In this document: positions 1-11,300 of the stretch, piece by piece | Position numbering within the stretch: the stretch's first letter is position 1 | Layout of the letters: each line of letters starts with the position of its first letter | Origin: Osmia lignaria lignaria | Taxonomy: Eukaryota > Arthropoda > Insecta > Hymenoptera > Megachilidae | Direction of reading: 5' to 3' | DNA: 64,000 nucleotides | Assembly (NCBI RefSeq): GCF_051020975.1 | Contig: NC_135043.1 | Coordinates: 3,472,001 to 3,536,000, forward strand | Notes under the pieces: generated by a model | Told to the model about the DNA's origin: nothing | What the model saw: only the letters and a program-made list of their open reading frames with translations | Databases searched by the model: none | Made by a program: the position numbers and the translations under genes

Positions 1-867
1 TTACATTTGGCTGAAATTTTATTTTTATCATCTAGAGATATCATATTTTGAGAAAAAAATCTCTGAAGTTGATGTCGGAATCTTTCAGACCCTTAGTGAG
101 TGATTAGGGTTAAGAACCACTGCGATACGGTTTTTACTCTAGTTACTAATTATCATAATGTTTGTTGATTCCCTGTTTCCTTGTATTATTATCAGAAGGT
201 CGATGCCTACAGTCGTGATAATGAAGTATTTCGAGTGGCGCACAATTTCGATAGATAAAACATTTAGCAATATATTTCTTTATGTACTCTGTCCCGTGGT
301 AAACATTTCATGATTCGACGTAAATCCTCGCTTACACGCGTCGTACGTTTGCACGCAAACAAAATTCAGCTGAATTTTGCACGTAGCACTTTTGCAACGG
401 CGTTGCGTCAGCGGAGGTAACCGCAATAAACACGCGTTAATTCTTTCGTGACTCACTTTACCGATTCTTCTTCTCCGTTAACCGACGTGACTGTAACAAG
501 TGTCTGGCCAGGATTCTCGTCGGTTACATCATTGCTCCCGTTCGTCGACGAGGTTACTGTTTGACACAAACGTTTCCCAGTCATCGTATTTTCCTTCGTG
601 GGTGGACACGAGTGTATTATTGCAGTTTCTATAACCGTTCGCGTTGTTACAGTCACCTGTTGCCGTGCGTGCATTGTGTATTTTAAGTGACTATTATCGA
701 TTGTTCATTGTGTAGCTGTGCTGATTATAATCGTTATTTTCAAGAGTATTGAAATGACAAGTTTTAATCTCTCATTGTTTCGAACTTTTGAAGTCCTATG
801 AAAATAACGCGATCTGATTAGCTCGCGCCTCGCCACAGCTCACGCGTGCTCTCGGCCGCGACGTATG

Positions 868-940
868 ATTGGTCGAAGCGATGGTCACGTGATCTATTAC
901 GGTCCTATAAAACTATCGAGTCGGTCGATGTGTGCGATTC
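868..940 (+). promoter_or_regulatory. TATA promoter with CCAAT box and CLEAR-like E-box
   Basis: Reading downstream there is an inverted CCAAT (ATTGG, 868-872), GTCACGTGAT (884-893) matching the CLEAR/M-box consensus GTCACGTGAY, and TATAAAA at 906-912. Transcription would start near 935. The spacing is that of a real promoter. A possible leader exon could end at the GTAAGA near 975. It probably drives a TLDc isoform or leader exon, since the TLDc gene surrounds it on the same strand; that link is inferred. Confidence 0.5.
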
Positions 941-1382
941 CCTTACCACTGTACCCATCCCGTAAGACTTCTTCTGAGCGAAGGACTTAATTATAGTCAT
1001 AATAAGCGTGACTATTGAGTATAGTCACTGTTCATATGCGTAGACAGTCGGAACATTAAAGAAAGTTTGATAGAATATAATAGAGTATAGTGAATTAAAT
1101 GTGGAAAAATGAATTGGACTTGGAACGCGTTGAACAACGTGACGAATTTCGTTTACAATCAGAATGCAGTACAAAACGTCGTACCGTTCGTCCACCGAAG
1201 GTAATGCATAATTAAGTCTACCGAAATTTAACAACGTAAATTTCTACAAAACTAAAAGTAATCTCGGCTGTAATTCCGAATACGACCGGTCGCCGATCAA
1301 GATGAAATTTTCTTCGGCTTCCTATTAGTTTCTGAGGTATTAATTAAAAACTTTCGTACAATACATAGAATTTTTCCTGTAC

Positions 1383-1501
1383 CCTGAGTTGCATTGAACT
1401 TGTCGCAGTGAAGTTGGCCATGCATTCATTCACCGACGCGGCGTGAATGCGTTAGTGAATTTGTAGTCAACTTCACTGCGACAACTTCGATGGAACTCAG
1501 T
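1383..1501. mobile_element. 119-bp foldback element, copy 1
   Basis: A near-perfect palindrome (GAGTTGCATTGAACTTGTCG at one end, its imperfect complement at the other) is flanked by GTAC at 1379-1382 and 1502-1505. It is the same length as copy 2 and about 95% identical by eye. It is inserted in the left inverted repeat of the larger element, where the intact sequence should read CCTGTACAGACG. Confidence 0.8.
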
Positions 1502-1505
1502 GTAC

Positions 1506-1624
1506 ACTGAGTTGCATTGAACTTGTCGCAGTGAAGTTGGCCATGCATTCACTCACCGACGCGGCGTGAATGCGTTAGTGAATTTGTAGTCAACTTCACT
1601 GCGACAAGTTCAATGCAACTCGTT
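1506..1624. mobile_element. 119-bp foldback element, copy 2
   Basis: Second copy of the same palindrome, flanked by GTAC at 1502-1505 and 1625-1628. The two copies share the middle GTAC, giving GTAC-copy-GTAC-copy-GTAC. This copy has the better preserved palindrome arms. Confidence 0.8.
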
Positions 1625-2365
1625 GTACAGACGCACCTAACACTACAGTCTTCGCTGTAGCAACCGTCATCGTAAAGTGTCAAACAGCCGTTCACACCAT
1701 AGCAATATCGTCTTCCGTTTCTGTAGGGTGTACTATGTAAAATCCATTTTTTTAGTTACATTACATTATGTTTTATATTGTATTACTAATTCTCAAGGAA
1801 TTAAACACATTTGATTTATACGTAGGTTAGGTTAGGCTAGATAAATTTCTGGCCGCCGGCCGGCAACGCTAGAACAGTCGTCGTATCACCAAAGTTTTGA
1901 ATAGGGCACCCTATAGATAATCAGGTTGGAATCTCCGCTGTGTCAAAGGCTGTTCGACACTTGACGATGTCAGCTTACTACAGCGAAGACGGTTGTGTTA
2001 GTTACGTCTGTATAGGAAAAATTCTATGTATTCTATGAAAGTTTTTAATTAATATCTCGGAAACTAATAAGAAGCCGTAGATACTTTGATTTGGGGTCCC
2101 CTTCCCCCTCCCCCTCAAAATTTCATCTTGATCGGCGACCGGTCGTATTCGGAACTTCATCCGTAATCTCATTGTCAGAATCAAAAACATACGATAGCGA
2201 AACTGGTTATTACATATTGGATTACCATTATCATAAAGGCAATGATAACAGTTGCCAATGTTGATCGACTGAAAATTCGTATTCGCGCGATAAACACAAA
2301 CGAGGTTGAAAGAAACGAGTTCATCGTGGCCATTTAAATATGCATGCAATTCTGCTTACTTGCAG

Positions 2366-5300
2366 GGTGGACGACCTGTACAGGTTCATCCATGCGTGGG
2401 TGCCGCAATTATACGGAGAGTTGGACGAGAATTATTGGAGGGAACGCGGATACATACTGTTGGACACGGATACGGATTTGTCCCCGGAATTGTCGCCGCA
2501 CGAAGGTGGCGAAGGAGGAGAAACCACGGAGGATGGTAAACCTCGTAATCAGGACGGCGACGAGATCTCTGAGCTCACTAGGGAATCATGGGAGGTGAGT
2601 TCTTGATTTTTTATTATTTTCCTGCTCATTGAAAAGCGAGACAAATTATTTTCTTCTATCATTGTTGACACGTTGAATTTGCCAATTGAGCTTCCGTAGC
2701 TAAAATTAAAGAATTTGAGCGCTCAATAATTAAGGGCCTATTAAATGATCACTTTTTATGCTCACGATGAAATCAGGTTTCCTCAGGAAAAATGGGGTCC
2801 CGTAGGCATCCCTAGGGAAAATGATAATATAGGAAGAGGATCACATACATATAGGAATCTGGCCTTATCTATTAAACCTAATTTGATCGCGAGTGTGCCA
2901 TGAGTGAATTTCAATCAGAAGGTTAAAAATTTTTTTTATAATTCATAAATGAATAGCGAGCCTGACAAACTCTTTTATCGAAGCAACAAAAAAATGAATT
3001 CTAAAAAACTTGGGACAGCTAAAGTGGATAACAAATGATTCAACGTGTTAACGCCTTGTCTCATCGATTCATACGAAAACGCTATTGATTTATTCTCACT
3101 CTAACATCTTATCAACACATTCACGAGAATTTTGACGTTTCTTTGCTTCATCCGGCACTCTCAATTACGATTCAGTGCACATCGGTCGTCGTACCGACAT
3201 GTCGTTGTTTTGTTTGTCGAGGATTCTTGTGTTAACACGGTTAACACCTCGGCTTTTCTTTCTTCTACCTATGTTTCTCATCGTCATCGTCGCAGTGTCA
3301 TTCTTTACCAAGCGCACCCGCTTTGTCTCTCACCTTCTCTCATCCGAGATTTATCATCGATTCGTTGCAATTTTGTTTTCTGTTTTTTTCGAACGAGCAC
3401 AACCGATCCATTCTCACCGAGCTTGTTTTTTTTTTTTTTCTGGCCGATGATTTTTCGTTTCTCTGAAGAAGGGAAGTTAGCGTTAGCGTTACCAACGCCT
3501 TGATCCTCGCGTTTACCATTTCAAGGGAAATTCACAGTGAATAACGAAATGTATAAATGTTTATACAAAATTAAAATTTGCCTTCTTTCCTAAAATAATT
3601 TTTAAATATCAACGATGCGAGGATCAAGAGCGAGAGGATTTAAAAAAAAAAAAAGGCAGTAAAGAAAGCGTTAAAAACGGCCGATTAATATTGGCTAACA
3701 GCTGATCAAGGCCCCCTACGTAAAGCTGTACAGCATCCTGAAGACGTCGAGCACATCGGCGGATTCCGAGCAGATCCAGGATCCGGAGGTACCGATTCCC
3801 TTCTCCTCCCTTGACGATCGTTTACATAGGCACTCTAATTGCTCGATGTTCAATAACGCACCTCCTCTAATCACTTTTCTCACACCTTTCACTTGTTCTG
3901 ATCACCGATGCACCGTCGTTCGATCGTGTCTCTATCAATTTTCTTACAAAGACAGAATGTCTTCGTTCCAATTTGTTGTTTTTCCCGACAAGGAAGTATA
4001 TGCAGGATTCTTGATGAATTGAATGTTGTAATTTATGGTGGGTTAAATTGCATGCCTTCTTTATATGTCTACAGCTTGGACTCCGATAATTTAGAGTTTA
4101 GACGCTGACACTGTAACACACATGATTAGGAAAATTCTATAAAAAAAAAATATTCTGTCCCCGGCGGGATTCGAACCCTGCCCCCCAGGGTGGAAACGGT
4201 CGTGCATGAACTGCATTAATTACTTTATGGCGGGGGCTATAAAGGACCCGCACGAAGGTCGGACAGAGCTCTGCAGAGCCGAAAAATAATTTAATATTAA
4301 TTTAATATTTAAAAATAATTTTATTAAATTATTTTTCGGCACTGCGGAGCTCTGTCCGACCTTCGTGCGAGTCCTTTATGGCCCCCGCCATAAACTAATC
4401 AATGCAGTTCATGCACGACGGTAGAATTCTCTTTCGCACTCTGCCACTTCTATAATTGAACTTTTTTTTTTTTCTCCTCGGTGAAATGTCAATGAGTTCG
4501 ACATGCCTTTTAACTGATACCACCGTGACGAATTTATTCCCGAATGATCCCGAGTACACGCGCGTCATCCCTCTTCCGTTGATCGTCACGCGTGTCGCTA
4601 AATAAAGATACTCATCGTACTTGGACGAATCTTAACAATGAGAGCAACATCCGTGAATCGGCAGCTATTTTTATTACTGGTATGTTTACCGTGTCTAGTA
4701 ACATACAATGCGTACTATATCATATGTTTTCGTTTTCGAATCGGTTTCCACAAAAGAATCCCGGCTGCAAATGTGGCAAGGTTATTTTCACCCAGAATCC
4801 ATTGACGTCAGTGACAATGGAAGAAGGAAATCGGTCGCGTAACTGTGTTTAAAAATGGACCGTCATCGAAACGGAATATGGCTAAGTGGTAGTTACACGG
4901 TTTTAAAAATGTCGCGAGGGTTTTTCTGAATACAGTGGTATCTCGGTATACGTCTGCTTTGGAATACGTCCTGTTTGGACGTGAGAAATTTTGTTCGGTA
5001 TACGTCATACATTTTTTGTGTAAATTTTGCGTCATTTTTAAATAATTATCTGAAAGGAAAAATTAAATTAATAATTAATTATATTCGGAGTTGATGTATT
5101 ATTAACTGACTGATCATAGAAGTTAGGATATCATATAACAAAATATAACTGCAAAACAGGAGGCAATAAAGTTTATTCCATTTGGTTTGTTAATTTAGAA
5201 TCTATCATTAGGTTACATTTATATTTTACAAATTAATTATGTTAAATAAACTAGTGAATATTTTTTATAAACTTCTAAGAAATCGTTTAAATGCTGTTCA

Positions 5301-8300
5301 TGATATAAACAGTGTTTAAATTATTTTACAATCCCATTAATGTAGGCATAATATCAATGGGAGTTTTTTTTACATGAGAACGGATTAATCATTTATACAT
5401 TACTTCTTATGGGAAAGGTTGGTTTGGTACACATCTTATTCGATATGAGTCCAAACATCAGGAACGGATTAAGGTCGAATACCGAGGTACCACTGTATTA
5501 GGAATGAAATCGAATCGAGAAAAAAAAAGAAGGAAATTGTAGGTCGACGACAGTTTAGACCGAATTTACCGAATATCGAGAAATCGGATTAAACTTGTGG
5601 GTGTGAAACGTCGAGGTCGATGGTCCGCGTTGGACGTGCGATGATCTCGTTTTGTTTATCATATCTTCGCGAATGACTATCGTGGTCGGGCTAAAATTAC
5701 TCTTCATTCAAGCGTGGACACTCGTGAATCTCATTTGAAAATTTGATTAGACAGAATCATATTTGAATTTTACAATTATTTTACGGTCTGAATGTTATAT
5801 ATAGATAGATTTCGATATTTCAGTTTATTGGCTTTTTAATTGGCTTATTGTCATTCTGATTATTTAGTAACTCTAATAGTGTTTTACTATATTTTCGACT
5901 TAGAAGTATTTGCAGTTTGAAAAATGTGCAAAAGAAAATATAACAATGTATCAATCTCCTCAACATATAGACTAGGTATAAAAAGTTAGCGTACACCGTT
6001 TAAAACAGAATACCTTATTTAAAATTGGACCAAAAGACTGGCCAAAAGGTTTCTCGAGAAGCTATACAAATTAATTTACTAAGATATGTACTTTTGTCGT
6101 TTTAAAAAATTACAGTTTGTCGAAATCGGGAAAGAAATAGTAAAAGACAATTTTTCAATTTTTTTATGTGAGCCTATAATGAAAATTTAAAATATGTCTT
6201 GTAATTTTTTAAAGCGACAAAAGTACATATCTTAGTAAATTAATTTGTATAGCTTCTCAAGAAACCTCAAGTCTTTTGGTCTAATTTTAAATGAGGTATT
6301 CTGTTTTAAACGGTGTACGCAGACTTTTTATACCTAGTGTATATAATATTACTATAACTCTGTTTACCCTCTCTGCATCGAAAAATCTATTTTAATCAAT
6401 GACCCACTAGTGCTTCGACATTTGAATACTGTGTTCTTTATTTTTTTCGAAATTTCGTATTTTTCTTCCTATTAAAAATATTATTCAATGTTCTATTGAA
6501 TAATTTAAAAATCACATCCACATTGCAATACTCTAACAATTTCATTCGAACACAAATACAAATTGGAGTAATTAACGCGAATGACCAAGTATATATCAGT
6601 CAATCAGAGATTTACGGTTACTCGAATTTTGTAATTAAAATATCCAGTTATAGCCGATGAATAATAGCCATAAAAAGTTATTGTAAAATGGTGGAGAAGG
6701 AAAGACATTTCCGTTTGTTTCTCATCATCTCGAGGATGCTTGGTCCCGTTATCTTCAACCTTCACGCGTTTTCGGCCCTGTGCCAACGGATTCCGAGGTT
6801 CGTCGTGTTCCATTAAGCCAGGCTGCTGGGGTTTAGCTAAAATTGCCCCGCGAACGAGATGCGAGGCGCCAACGCGTGTATCACGCTGCTGGGCTCAGCC
6901 AGGGTAAACAATACATTGCTTCAACCGGTTCTTTTCCATCTGTTGCGCGCAGTTTTAGACGAACAAACACGCATCCCGAGCATCCGACAGCTTCAGTCCC
7001 GTTTCACGACTTTTCCTTTCGACACCGTTCGATCACGATTGATTTCCATTCGAATCGACGTCATAGAAAAATTTTCATAGAAGAACAAGCTAAAGTGAAC
7101 TAGAGCCATTTTCGAACATTTCCGGTCAGACCGGAAGTGGCAAAAAAAAAAAGGTAAATATTCGGAAGTGTCACTCCTGTCAGAATCGAGCTGATTTTTT
7201 TTCTGTGGTTTCTTACAGTTAAAAAATATTATGGGGAAATTTCCCAAAGGCTCCCCCACCCTAGGACAACCAAACTTCGGATTTATAGTAATTGAGGGAC
7301 GAGAAATCGAATAAGACCATTCTCAGAACTGGCAAATAAACCGTTCTCCAGATATACAGGGTATTCTAAAAGTGTGGGACCCCCCTGTTATCTCGATAAG
7401 AACGCATTTCCACGGAAAATGACTAAAACAAAAGTTGTAGGTGTCGTAAAGTATTATCTTGTAGTGACCTTGAACTTAACGTTATCCAGACACGGCCGTG
7501 CCAATTATCATTTTCGGGTAAGAAATGTTGAATTAGGGACGAAAAAGCTACCCTGGGTGGGTTAGAGACTACACCCACCAGACGCCTTATGCCTAACCTA
7601 AACCCAACCTAACCTAACCCTAACCCTAACCTGCAAGGTTAAGTTCAAGGTCACTACAAGATACTACTTTACGACCCCTACAACTTTTGTTTTAGTCATT
7701 TTCCGTGGAAATGCGTTCTTATCGAGATAATAGCGGGGTCCCACACTTTTAGAATACCCTGTATATCTGGAGAACGGTTTATTTGCCAGTTCTGAAAATG
7801 GTCTCATTCGATTTCTCGTCCCTCAATTACTATAAATCCGAAGTTTGGTTGTCCTAGGGTGGGGGGGCCTTTCGGAAGTATATCCAACATTATATTTAAT
7901 ATTATTATGGCAGCGCATCAACAAAAACAATGTCACACGAAGTCGACACGTACCGAGTAAATTTTCGACTTCGATTTTCTCGAAAACGAAGACACTTATG
8001 AACAAATTTTATTCTTCCTTTTCGACTCATTCATTGATCTGTTTTAAAAAATCTATGCCTACTATAAAAAATATTTTACTATATTAGAATGGATTTTGAT
8101 TTATTTTGGGAAATCTATTATTTACATGTAGAATCACTTCCTAATCGGTTAACCATGAGTCGCAGGACACCCTGTATATTCCATCCTTCTTTTACTAACC
8201 GATGTCACTGCTCAGTCGAGTGTAATAATTTATTACCCAAAACATCGGCTTCTCGTTTTTGCGGACTTGTTACTTTGCGGGCCACTTCAAATAAAGAAGA

Positions 8301-11300
8301 GGGGATAGCGAGTTGCTTATTTCAAGGCAATACTGTACGTAATATGGGGCCCTCCATGTTCCATCGTCATTCTCCTCGGGACCACCTAAGGGGAACGACG
8401 AGAGCCCAGGGCATCATTTTTTCGTGGGAAGCCTAATTCGTTCGCGAGTGTACTCGATTAACACTTTTGATTCACCGTTTCGAACGTGTGCTGGAATTAC
8501 TGGGAAAACACAGCTGTCTGCCGACCAAGCGATGATCAAAGACAAATAAGATAGCCATTAGTGAATTTTCAAAAATTTCCATCGTAATCGTTCGAATCAA
8601 CCCGCTTCGAAATACAGTGGGCCGCAAAAGTATTCACACACCGTTTTAAACAGAATACCTTATTTAAAATTCGACCGAATTACTTGAGATTTCTCGAGAA
8701 GCTATGCAAATTAATTTCCTAAGATATGTGTTTTTGTACTTTTAAAAAATTACAATTTGTTGGAATGGTGAACAAAAAATAGTGAAGGGTAATTTTTTTG
8801 TGTGAGTCTATAATGAAAATTTAAAATATATCTTTCGTAGATTCAAGTAAGTTATATAACAGGTGTCCCACAACTCTTAACAGCTCAATATCTCAAAAAC
8901 TATGACATCGATTTTAAAATTCTTGGTCTTAAATTGTATGGATCTGAAGGACCTTTCTAACTACATAAACATGAAATGGCCCCCCCTTCTTCTTTAATGG
9001 GGGGCGGGGGTACCTTTATAATTTTAAATGGAACCCCCTATAAAACGTTACATATTTAGATTCTACAGGAAAAAACAAGTAAATTTTGTCTGATACATTT
9101 TTTTGTCAGATATTTCCATGATGAGATTATAACAGTTTGAAGTTTCGACTTGTAGGTACTGTACGCGTCTGCTAAGTTGAGACTCCTAAGGAATTGGGTC
9201 TGATTGGTCGGAGCTAGATGGGCCAGACTTAGACACGCACACTTATACAGTTGACCCACACGCATTCTCGCTATTCGCTCTCTAGGTTACAACTACTAGT
9301 AGAAACTACTACTACTACTACTACTAGACGAGGGTTCGTGGTGAGGATTAGGCGGAGCGTTTCACACCTCGAGTCTCAACTTAGTAGACGCGTACAATAC
9401 TGTGCACCGATGACAAGATGTCCCATGAGAAGCACGCATTTGCATTTGTCTCATGGGACATCTTGTCATCGGTGCACTATACTTACTTGAAACGCTCGGA
9501 AATAGCGTTATTGAATTGCGTCTGTGAAATTAGCACCTCATTTTCAAAAAACAGAACTTTTAGCAACAGTTCTATTTGCACCCGCAATAGTTCTATAGTT
9601 CCTGATAGGTTTCAGAAATAGTTCCGGCGAAATACCTGAAAAAATAGCATTTTGAAAATATGAGGTGCCAACTTCGTATGGCACCGCATCATGCGAAAAA
9701 TGTTATTTAAATCATCGTACTGAGAACGTTTTCATGGATAACCGAGTCAAACTTAAGAATTGTACCTACAAGTCGAAACTACAAACTGTTATAATCTCAT
9801 CATGAAAATATCTTTTTTTTTTATTTTTTTATTTTTTTTAACGAGATGGGAAAAATGCATTTATGCAGACCAGGCGTGTTGTTGTTTGCCCGATACTGTA
9901 GGACTCCCATTTTGGTCTACCCACTAAAAACCCACCTTGGTTTCTCTTTCTTGGAGCCTTGGCCAACTCCGCCCCTGGAACCGCTCCGCCCCCCGGAACC
10001 GCTATCATGGAAATATCTGACAAAAAAAATAAAAAAATGTATCAGACAAAATTTACTTGTTTTTTCCTGTAGAATCTAAATATGTAACGTTTTATAGGAG
10101 GTTCCATTTAAAATTATAAAAGTACCCCTGCCCCCCGTTAAAGAAGAACGGGGGGCCACTTCATGTTTATGTAGTTAAGAACTTTAAAATCGATGTCATA
10201 GTTTTCGAGATATTGAGCTGTTAAGAGTTACGTGGGCCACCCTGTATATGTGATGAAAATTCCATCGAGATCGGTCAATGCACTTAGAAGTTACAAGTAA
10301 TTAAAATTTCCGAAAATCATGACTTTTCATAAGAACGGAACTAGTCACGTTCTCGAAATTGACCGATCTCGATGAAATTTTCAGCATACACATAACATAC
10401 TTAAATTTTCGTTACAGGCTCAGATAAAAAAGTTAAAAAATGTCCTTTTACTATTTCTTTCTCGATTTCGCCAAATTTTAATTTTTTAAAACGACAGAAG
10501 CACATATTTCGGTAAATTAATTTGTATAGCTTCTCGAGAAATCTCAATTCATTTCGTCAAATTTTAAATGAGGTATTCTGTTTTAAACATTGTGCGAATA
10601 ATTTTGCGACCCATTGTATATGTGGAATTTTGTGGAGCCTTTGTGGAATTTGTATTGTTTGAGTAGGTAGAGTAATATAAGGGGGCGGAGGTGTTCATTA
10701 TCTATTATATTGCCTACGTGACGGGATGGGATCACGTCGTAGATCATATGGAAAATTTGACCAGGATATTATCTCTGTTTTCCTTTCCAGATGGTAAAAA
10801 TTCCGATTATTACTTGTTTACTACATATTTGGCAGATACAGTCCACTTGTTCATTTCTAAGCAGAGTTAACGAGAGGCTTGATAGACAACAACGTGAAAT
10901 GGCGAATTTTCGCGAATGCTGAAATAGTTGCGAGAGATATACTCGTAAATACGAGCTTCTATTCTCGCAGTTTCTGCGCATCTATAGCTCGACCCACGCG
11001 TAATTGTCCGCTATCAATATTGCCAGACACGATCAGTGCTTCTCATTCGCTTTCAGGAAAATAAATTTTAGAATTTTGGAATTTAAAAACGGGGACGGTC
11101 CCAATCTATATTTTCGGGGCTACCAGGTCCACCCAAACTCCTACCTAATTAAGCCACTGCTTTCATTGCCAATCGAGTAAATAAAATAAATATCAAAAGC
11201 TCTATAATAATTATTCTTATGAAAGGAAAATTTCAAGATTGAGCGTTGAGCTTAGGGTTTATAAATGATTCATACACAGACAGCTTTCGATGCTTCGCTC

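Larger units (their letters stand above)
1266..2162. mobile_element. Non-autonomous DNA transposon with 8-bp target duplication
   Basis: Long terminal inverted repeats (outer blocks 1266-1380 and about 2015-2162, inner blocks 1628-1705 and about 1930-2014) are flanked by a perfect direct repeat, GTAATCTC, at 1258-1265 and 2163-2170. The ends read GGCTGTAATTCCGAATACG and, on the other side, GGATGAAGTTCCGAATACG. An 8-bp duplication suits hAT-, P- or Merlin-like families; I cannot choose between them. The left arm is interrupted by two foldback elements (1383-1624). No transposase is present. The middle holds a GGTTA-GGTTA telomere-like pair near 1826. Confidence 0.8.
8859..10245. mobile_element. 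Nested element B with about 290-base inverted repeats
   Basis: Left arm (ACAGGTGTCCCACAACTC..., about 8859-9155) and right arm (ending GGGCCACCCTGT, about 10018-10245 plus 9763-9812) are inverted copies, with TATA/ATA at the junctions. It lies inside element A and is itself interrupted by a smaller inverted-repeat element (about 9160-9395), a 29-bp hairpin (9402-9477) and a retroposon (9813-10003). Confidence 0.7.
8615..10616. mobile_element. Composite mariner-like element A (outer shell of a transposon nest)
   Basis: Ends read CAGTGGGCCGCAAAAGTATTC and, from the right, CAATGGGTCGCAAAATTATTC, each next to TA (8613-8614, 10617-10618). The inner arms match the 5970-6339 palindrome. The element is split by element B (8859-10245). 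Confidence 0.7.

Noticed and set aside
453..674. Ser/Thr-rich open frame on the minus strand
   Set aside because: No family resemblance, no splice signals and low complexity; the opposite strand is equally open for part of it.
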